Source of the DNA: Branchiostoma belcheri
Taxonomy: Eukaryota > Chordata > Leptocardii > Amphioxiformes > Branchiostomatidae
Reading direction: 5' to 3'
NCBI RefSeq assembly: GCF_001625305.1
Contig: NW_017804598.1
Coordinates: forward strand, 801,342-865,341
DNA: 64,000 nt
Under the pieces are notes generated by a model. It did not search any database. It worked only from the letters and a program-made list of their open reading frames with translations, and was not told where the DNA came from. Shown one piece after another: positions 22,606 through 64,000 of this stretch. The number at the start of each line of letters is the position of its first letter. Position 1 is the stretch's first letter. Position numbers and translations under genes: made by a program.

Positions 22606-25600
22606 GGCTGGCTGGCAATCCGGAAAAATCCCCAAATATCATCATAATTGATGCAATTATCTATTAAACGTTATATGAACTTCCTCATTCAATGCATGAT
22701 GGTTGGTATTTCTTACAGGGTATGGACACAGTCAAAACACAACATACAGCAGGATCTCCATGCAGTTTATTGGTATTGGCATTAGTACAAAATGTTGAAG
22801 TACACTGCACATATAGATTATCAATGAAGAAGAAATAATAACAGCTATTAATAAAAATGGTAGAAAAATGGCCCATAGCCATACTTCTGCCAAACAGAAG
22901 TGATCTGGGTCCTTTTCTGGTTTCCATCGACAAGCCACACTGATGATATTTTGAGTTGGAAATTGAGTGCTGGTGAGTCCAGGGAGGGCAGGTGGATGGT
23001 CAGGTATTTTTGAAGGAAACACAACAAACAGAAATGAGACCTGACAGCACAGCTGTCTTCTTCTCACATTTAAAACTACCGCATAGTTATGTTAGAGAGC
23101 CTAAGTAGACATTTACAGATGAATCACACAGAAATGAAGCATGTATTTTTTGCAGGATGCCAAGGAACAAAAAAATGAACATGTTCAATCCTCATAGGTA
23201 ACCATACCCACATGGAAACAAAAAGGGGTACTTCTCTTCTGTTTGGGACCTTTCTGGTAGAAAAAAATGTCAGACTGTGCACTTTTACACTGATTGACAT
23301 GTTGAGAGCATTTTCTTTTCCCTGTTCGTTCTGAGAAAATTGTGCTCTACCATGAAGATTTTTTACAGTCCATTTCGAGTTACTGGTATTGACTGTACCA
23401 AGGAGGTTTAAAATCAAACCTTCTTGACTGTACCATCCAGTATCTTAATACCGGGGGATATCAGAAAGTACCAGTACCTTTCTGGCAGGTCAATTGAGAA
23501 CCGTATCCACATTTAAGAGAACCCCAAAAATGTTTTTGTCCTCCATATCTGGATAACTTTTTATGCTCCACCTCTACGGGTGTATCTGGATAGGTATCCT
23601 TTTGTAGAGACTGAAGTCTTTTTGTTTGCCTGGAAAATATGATATTATAGCGCAAATCAGCGTGTTTAACATGGTACACTGGTACCAGAAAAGGTGTCAA
23701 TACTCATATTCCATCACTGTGGCTTTGGATAAAAACTCTTCCAATTCACAAAGGAATTAAATAAACTGCAGCCCTCCACAGAAATGGGAGTAGTTGAGCA
23801 TATCCAACATGGAGAACTGTGTGTAAAGAATTCAGTGGAAAAGACACCTGCTACTGTACATGTACAATACCTAGACTCCGATTCCTCCAGTCTTGGTGGG
23901 TCACCTACACACTGCTTCATCTTTGCAACAATTTTCCTCAACATTGCATGATTCTTCTCCATAACAATGGTGTTAACAACAGGATCACATCAAGGATGAC
24001 AAATGGGGGATTTCAATGACATCATTCTGACGGCTGTGACAGGATACTCTTCCTTCACTCTGCAACACCAAATAGCTTTTCCTCACATCTTGTCAACAGA
24101 TGGAATAGCAACTCAAATTTTCAGTCCAGCATAAGAGCTGATCATGATTGCAAATTTCGCTTAAAATTTTGCTTACCGGCTGATAGTTGTAAAGGCTTCC
24201 ATCTTGTCACTAGAAGTTTGTGACAAACTGACAAAATCGATCAAGACTCTCCTACCCACTGCTAACACTCCACAACCTACCATACATTAGCCTAACCTCC
24301 CAGAGTGTTGTGTAAGTACAGCCAGTCCCAAGGATGGTCAGGAGGTAGAAAACCACATCCTTCCATTCACATCCAAGTTGTGAGGCAAATCCTTTGGCAA
24401 TTATGTCCATGCCATACTTAGTTTTATGCAATACTGTTCCGGTGGGTACCAGTTTTGTCATTTCTTTTACCAGGGATTCTAGAAAGAAGCAGCAAGTTAT
24501 GTTGAGGATTAGACTCAAATAAGTAAGTTTATGGCCTGGCTATGAAAAATACAACTTATCCTACAAAAAACATGAATTCTCAAGAATAAAAGGCCTTAAT
24601 CAACAAAGCTGAAAGATACATACAAATGTACAAATATGGGCTATAGTGGGGGTAGGAAATGATTGTGCATGGATCACTCTTGGGGAAAAATTGCTGAAAT
24701 AACAGTACACAAAAATATGTTTTGTAAATTGCTTCCTTAACACTAGCTAATGAATGAGTATTCTCACATCTACAAATATAATACAAAAAGGCATCACAAT
24801 ATACGGTGGGAGTAAAACACAGATTGAAACTTAATTAGGTGGAAGTCTACTTATGACTTTGTGTTCTCTTCCAGATAGATACTTATTTGTCCTGATAATT
24901 ACAGACATTTTAAAGTGTATGTGGCAACAAGAATAACCACCAACTTCTTAATAATGACATATAGCCAGAATGCCACTAGGCAAGGTCATCAGCTTTTGGA
25001 AGCGAAATTTTGCCATGCAATAGCAAGGAAGCCGTAAGTCAAGATAAATCACTAATTTCCTATCTACATGTATACACTAATCTGGGATCTATGTATTCAC
25101 CCAGCAACTTAAAACACCCGAGTAACACTTTCAGCAACTAAAATACAATGCAGTAAAGCAGCCTTCCACAATTACCTATGAATGATTACTGGTAGCTAGA
25201 AACATATCTATGGCAAATTATCATTTGAAGATCTATCCCAATTAACCAATCAATATCCTAGTACCGCTAAAGTACATTTGGGTAATTACGTTTGAAAGCA
25301 TTGTTAAAATACATGAATGTACACAGGCCATTTCTGTCAGCGTTGCATCTGAAAGAGCATTGGGCCGTCAGTAGAGATACTGTGTGGACTGTACAGGTGG
25401 GCACTAATGTTTGGGAACACTGTGGTACATCTAATTGGAACTGTAGTATCATGTATGGTTGAACAAATGGAGCTGCAAAAATGACCTGCAGGAGCAGAAA
25501 CAACAAAAGGCACTCCGAACTGCAGCTTGGCAAACCACGTCATGCGGGTCAGTGGCAATGGCAGGCTCATGGAAGGACAATTTGTTTATCTCGGCTCATG

Positions 25601-26075
25601 TGTAACACAATAACCAAAATCTTGGTCACTGGTATGTATGAAGTAACTGGATTTGTCTACAGTCTTCCTGGTGGCAGATAAAAGACACCATGGCTTCCAG
25701 CCTAAAACATGTTGGACAGGGCAACAGCACATTCAGTCGAGGGAGATGGTTTAAGACTTCTACAACAAAATTTCTAGGAACCACCGTTTGATTTCTACAC
25801 CTGAATGTCCCGACTGTCTTTCTGTAATTAACTACAAAATTAGGGTAAGGCCAAGCTTACCCATGAAATAGCTATCTAAGCCCCAGGGAGTTTTTACGGG
25901 GTACAGCAACCACCTCTGTATTTAATGTGTCATCTCTTAGAGATGGTTCCCACAATGCCCTGCTCCATCCTGTGAGAACAGACCAATGAGCTGCCCCCAT
26001 CAGTTCACTGCTGTGTACTCTCCTCCTCCTCCTCCTCTTCATTTTGCCTTTTCTTCACTTGTGTCATTCTCTGGT
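22606..26075. other. DNA between LBR promoter and Ena/VASP 3' end
   Basis: AT-rich, probably Ena/VASP 3' untranslated region plus intergenic DNA. A variant signal ATTAAA (minus, 25926-25921) lies about 150 bases after the Ena stop. One phase-compatible open exon-like segment is at 24252-24478 (see findings). Confidence 0.45.
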
Positions 26076-58994
<32,919 letters not shown>

Positions 58995-60506
58995 TTTTCT
59001 AGATCCAGGAGAGAGGCGACGGCCGGCTCACTAAGCCAGATGGGGAAGGCCTTCAGCTGAACATTATCTCATAATCACCCACCCCGGCGGGTACGGGGTC
59101 ACCATGCTATGGACTGGACGCTGCATCTGCCTCCGTCCACCGTTTTTTTCACAATGCCCCGTCTGGCGGGCCGGCTTCACGTTACCTGTCTGAGGTTGGT
59201 GGTGTAGTACCACCTGATGTGTCTGGCTCCTCCTCACCGCGCAGTCATGTGCCACCAAAGGACCAAATTAATATTACATCAACTCCTCGTCTGTTCTTTT
59301 ACCCAGCCTCCGCGGAGGAAATGCCGCATACGGCTGCTTATGATAATGACAACATTCTACACGCACCTACGGAACTGTATTGTTCCAGTCTGTCTGCTTC
59401 ATTTAGCATAATGAGAATTCATGGCTAAGGGTGTCGATATTTTCCTGTTCTTGATTTCAGGGTAACACAGAGCCTGATTTTACATTAGTGTTATGCAAAG
59501 AAACTGTATATATCAAACCACTTCGTCAATCTGACACATCCATACAACCACCAGAAAAAATCTTACACAGGGCATTTCTGAAAGTCTTATAATTTATATT
59601 ACCACTGACGGCAACATGGCTAGCATTATTTTACGACTTTGGAACATATAGCATGACATATCTGGCACCTTTCATGATCATAAAGGATTTTGAAGTAACG
59701 GCATGAAAATGGTTTCTGTCGTATATGCGTGGCGAGTAATATTTTATGAGAATAAGCAACCTGTAGCTCCCGAATCTGGGAAAATAGATCGCACACCTGG
59801 GAAGTAACCCGGTGCACTAGACAGGTAAATTTGTCAACCTACATGTATAAATCTCTTAGAATTACAGATTAAATACAAGAAAACATATAAAATGGAAGCT
59901 TTACAGGAATGGTTTTATAGTCTACAGTACTGTTTGCAAATCTTTAATTGCTCACTTCATAAATTTAATAATTATTAGTACAGAGAGGAATTCCCCGGCT
60001 TGGTGTAAACATCAGAGAAGATCACAGACACACTTTTGCGATGGTACTGGTTGGTTTATTATACCCATATAGTTAATGAATGCTGTTTATTGACTCCTTG
60101 AGACCAGGCAGTTATAGATTAGGTAAAGGGGACATGTGGGAAATGAGAGAATCCCTTACCTGTCTACCTTCAGACAGGCCGAACATCTATAATGGGCACC
60201 CTGTACCCTGAGAGGCTGTTAGGCCAGACTAAGGTACTACAATGTTTGCAGAAATCAGTCTGACAATTTTATCTTCTATCAAGTCTAAGACTTATGGAGT
60301 CCAAAAAAATATTGTATTTTCTTCTGGTCCCTTATTTTATAAGCTCACACAGACTGGGCACAAACAAGTATAAGACATGTTTATAAGGCTTTATTCATTC
60401 ATTTTGTTTGCTTGTTCATACATTTGTTCATCCATCCATCCGTATATTCGTTCTTTCACTCATACACAAAGGAAGAGACGCATATATTTAGAAACTGACC
60501 AGATAA
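58995..60506. other. Ena/VASP upstream region
   Basis: 59000-59270 is GC-rich with several CpG and probably holds the promoter or 5' untranslated exon of Ena/VASP. The rest is AT-rich with no gene seen. Confidence 0.4.
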
Positions 60507-60870
60507 GGCCACACCAATTTAATTTCTTGGTTAACGGATTCGCCGCTTCATTTTTTTCTGATTTGCAAATAAAAATAAAAATCCAGAATCAACTGCAAAA
60601 TGCTCATATTTTGCCCTTAACAGTTGAAAAGACCTTTTCATCCTAGTTGTTACATTTATTCCATCTTTCAATGCAATGGTATCATTAAAAGTTCAAAATC
60701 CATTGTTTAAATTTTGAACCAGCCTGGTGTGTTGACTTCATGGCTCCTATCGTACCATTTTGGGCCATAATACGATGCCTAGGCCTGTTTTTATTTTTTT
60801 TTTTTTCGCCCGCCCGCTCCATTATTTTTCTAGAAAAATCCGTTAACCAAGAAATTAAATTGGTGTGGCC
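60507..60870. mobile_element. Intact Harbinger-type MITE, TAA duplication
   Basis: 364 bases; 34-base ends exactly inverted (GGCCACACCAATTTAATTTC at left), flanked by TAA. Same family as 57599-57974 but with its own compensated end changes. Confidence 0.85.
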
Positions 60871-61483
60871 TAAGTACTATTAAGAACTTCTTAAATAAAG
60901 CAGCAGCTCAATTTTTTGTAGATAGCCATGTTATAGGGCAAATTTTTTATGACATAATGAAATAATGCTTTACAAAAACTTCACTTCTGTTAGTTTATAT
61001 CAACTACAGCATCATGTGAATACCAAGTGATAAGCATTCAAAGATTGTGGCTGCCCATGGTGCTGATAAAACTATCTGATGCAAGGATAAAATGTGACCA
61101 GTAAAATGGAAATTATGTACTATTGAGAGGGTAGAAAGACTGTAAATCCGATAGCAGAATATGTTTTGAAAGGCCCTGATTAGAATAGTCATGTTATCTT
61201 AATCTTTTGTAGCCGGTCTGTATTTTTTTCTGTGCCCGAGTCAGACATTATGAATAATTGATACAGGTACACGACTACTTACAGGTGCAACATACGACAT
61301 CATCCTTCATTGGGATGTCATCCAGACAGACAACAGTACGTAGGGGTTACATCATTGTGATGCTAAACGCATCTGCCCTTCCACACATCTTCAACTAATG
61401 TGCAAATTCTACCAATATGTTACCACTTATAATCAGGCCACATCTTCTAACCTAATCTAATGTACCAACATGTTACCACATTA

Positions 61484-61845
61484 GGCCATACCAATCTATT
61501 TTGTTGTTTCTCAGATTTTTTTTTTAATTTAAATGAAGTGACAGCGCAAGAAAAAAAAACAATACCAACATTTTCATGTAGGTAACAAACAGACATAGGC
61601 ATCCTATATGACAGCCCCAAATGCTGTATGATTATAGGAGCCATGAAGTCAACATACCTAGTAATGAATCTTAAGTTTTTCATAAAACCATTGCATTGAT
61701 AAAACTGTATGTAACATAACAACTAGGAAGACAAGGGATTTCTTAAACTTTCAGGGCCAAAATATGGATATTTGAGTTGAACCTGAATATTTTTCAGACA
61801 AATCAGAAAAAAATTGAAGCAGGCAAATCTGAGAACAAATTGGCC
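61484..61845. mobile_element. Diverged Harbinger-type MITE
   Basis: Related in end sequence (GGCCATACCAATCTATTTTG) and interior (CATCCTATATGACA, GAGCCATGAAGTCAACA) to the two intact copies; the right end is eroded. Confidence 0.7.
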
Positions 61846-61859
61846 TAAATTGATATTTT

Positions 61860-63896
61860 TTGTTACAGTTATGCAGTAAGGGAGATGTGATGGCAATTCA
61901 AAAGGCTTACAGCAATACAGAAATGCATCCCCCTTCCAATGCCATTTCCTTTGACCGTGACATAATTTCCTACCTATTTCCTACCTTATTGGTTGACAAA
62001 ACAGAAAAGGTTGTGATTTATATGATAATAAGTGGATGTACTTGCTGCTTGGGAACCTTATTGATTTACAATTTTATGTACAGGTTAGTGCAGGAGATGT
62101 GCAGGTACATGTATTTGTGATATCTACCAGCACCAAAACTGCACTGGTCCATGACAAAAGCAGCCAAGACTAGTGTCTTGGCATGGCTGGTTTTGTAATA
62201 GCCCAGTGCAGGGACATACATGTGTATGACCAATAGTGGTGAAAAATTAAATAGCATCACTGAAGACAGTAGAGAACTTTGCAAAATTAAAGGTGGTGCT
62301 ACTTGGAACATTTCTGTCAAAATATTTCAATTTATTTATGAACTGAAAGGCTAAGAAACTGTTGTGCAGGTAAAACCTGGGGCAGGTTAATTTTGAACTT
62401 TGCCTGTACCAGTGCAGGTATGCAGAAAAATTATTCCAAGCCCTAACAGTCAATGATCCTCTTTCAAAACAACCTAAAGCTAGAGATGTTATTTAAAAGG
62501 AGAGTTCAGAATACTTTAGGGACTGTACGATATTTACCGGTGGGGGAGGGCTGGTGCGTAGGGGGGGGAGGGCCATGGAAAAAATATTTGGCATATGGGG
62601 GAGGGCCATGGAAAAAAATCGGGGCTGGGGGGAGGGCCATGGAAAATTATCATTACGAATCCGTCGTACGATCCCTCGAAAAGTGTCCCTCAAAATGCAG
62701 GAAATAATGTTCAGAGGGTCAACTATTACACATCTTTCCCGAGCTCTCGCGCCTCCGGCGCTCGACACAAACTTAGGGCAAACAAAATTGAGATGACGGA
62801 CGGGAAAAAACCAGGCTGACTAGAACAAAAAATGAATACTAAAACATGAAGGTCTAAACCTAGCATATTTAGCACATTAACCAACAAACACCGGTTCTTT
62901 TACAGCAGGCGACGCCCTGACGCTCAAATCTGGCCTGCTTTGTGCTGTTGTCCTATAAAACGTGATTTGTTTTTATCATTTTTACTTACCGTAAATTCCC
63001 GACTAAAGTACGCACTTCTTAAACTTTTCAAAATCCCAAAAGTGTCTCGGACCGTCACCAAAGTCGGGGTACGTACTTTATTTGAGATTTTCCCCCGACA
63101 AATACGTGGACGACCCAGGAATATAGCGGAGCACCGGCCCGGGGAGCTTGGAACGACATCGATCGTCCATAGCATGTTTAGATAAGAATATGGACGAATG
63201 GAAATAAAGTTGAACTTCAATAAATGAACATATTTCCTCTGACTATCATCGATATTTACACCAAGTTCCGGTAAAAGAAGAAGTCAAGTCAAGCACACGG
63301 TAAGAAAATGTAGGTCACAGGCAAAGATGTCCGGCGCTTTGTCATGCCGACCGGATCATTCGCCAGCCTGTCGGTGCCGATCTCAGGAGAACCCCGGCCG
63401 AAAATTAAAAAAAAGAAAGTAAATACATATACAATATTGTAAGAGGGTTTATGAGTAGTAATATTTGAAATGGTCCGCAAGCCATGAACGTTCTTGATCG
63501 TCGTAACGTATCATATGATGTCGTAATAGTTGTACCTCGACTGATGGTCACTTCTAATGCACTTCCGGCTTGGGTTGAATTCAGAAAATTCAACAAAGAT
63601 TATGCCCATGCCGTTACAGTTTAGTCGACAGAAATTGTTATCCATGGTATTTCGTATCAGAAATCTTTTTGAATCTTGATAAATACCACAGGAAATTATT
63701 TTGTAGCGGGTTATACCTGCCACGCACGACGTGAAAATGCGAGCTAGATGTACGTATACTTCTACCCGGCTGTTGCAAACTACAATGATAGGGGCGGAGT
63801 TATAAGATGTAGTCTTTACTGAAATCTTTAATACCGCCCGGCGGTGGGCGGGTCCAGTCTGTACGCGCCGACAGGCGTGGCGCCAGTGTTCGTGCC
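61860..63896. other. DNA upstream, no recognised gene
   Basis: Contains the tandem repeat at 62541-62650 and a CpG-bearing stretch near 62740-62770 and 63040-63150. No exon recognised. Confidence 0.4.
62541..62650. repeat. Tandem repeat, units with GGGGGAGGGCCATGGAAAA
   Basis: Three clear units and one partial of about 34 bases, varying in length. Confidence 0.85.
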
Positions 63897-63910
63897 GTTG
63901 CCCTGGCAAC
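63897..63910. promoter_or_regulatory. Perfect palindromic X-box in GC-rich DNA
   Basis: GTTGCCCTGGCAAC fits both half-sites of the RFX consensus with a two-base spacer. Nearby are GGGCGGGTCC and GGGGCGGAG, as in a TATA-less promoter. The gene it serves may lie outside the window. Confidence 0.5.
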
Positions 63911-64000
63911 GCATGAAATACCCCAACTAGAGCGGGAAGCCACGTGCACGTACTGAAGTGTGGTCGGCGTAAAGTTTTAAGGAGTGCAAATTTATACATG

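Noticed and set aside
63511-63999. 162-codon minus-strand frame at the window end
   Set aside because: Runs through a probable GC-rich promoter into AT-rich DNA; no recognisable domain.

Overview
The window looks like chromosomal DNA from an invertebrate chordate. An amphioxus (Branchiostoma) is my best inference, because the genes have short introns and encode proteins very close to vertebrate lamin B receptor and Ena/VASP, in a background rich in MITEs, SINEs and microsatellites. No species-specific marker was tested. The assembly contains one 252-base gap (16521-16772) and two short gaps (31737-31756 and 47416-47436). Each short gap is flanked by near-identical copies of the same exons and introns, which suggests two alleles joined end to end.

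Four protein genes are supported. (1) Plus strand, 2459-7816, six exons: a 625-residue SMYD5-like protein with N-terminal TPR helices, a split SET domain interrupted by a MYND finger, and a second complete MYND finger at the C-terminus. (2) Plus strand, 9839-10927, one exon: a 362-residue J-domain protein with an N-terminal signal or membrane segment and an unfamiliar basic C-terminal half. (3) Minus strand, 20148 down to 13065: lamin B receptor, with Tudor, RS-rich and sterol C14-reductase parts; part of one or more exons is lost in the gap. (4) Minus strand, 58994 down to 26076, thirteen exons: an Ena/VASP actin regulator, with EVH1, an Arg/Glu/Gln-rich coil, a proline-rich region and EVH2 blocks A, B and C. 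Splice phases match at every junction I could test.

Layout: 1-2458 holds a broken LINE ORF1, a tRNA-like element and a microsatellite. 2459-8025 is the SMYD5-like gene. 8026-9838 is repeat-rich. 9839-10927 is the DnaJ gene. 10928-13064 is intergenic DNA between convergent genes. 13065-22400 is LBR with a probable upstream promoter. 22400-26075 separates LBR from Ena. 26076-58994 is the Ena/VASP gene with large introns full of repeats. 58995-64000 is upstream DNA with MITEs and a GC-rich end carrying a palindromic X-box.

The genes do not form an obvious pathway and no operon-like or defence system is visible. The most interesting points are isoform-level: a possible EVH1-less Ena start inside the gene, a phase-neutral 104-codon Ser-rich cassette in the LBR reductase domain, the double-MYND SMYD5-like protein, and several well-preserved non-autonomous DNA transposon families.
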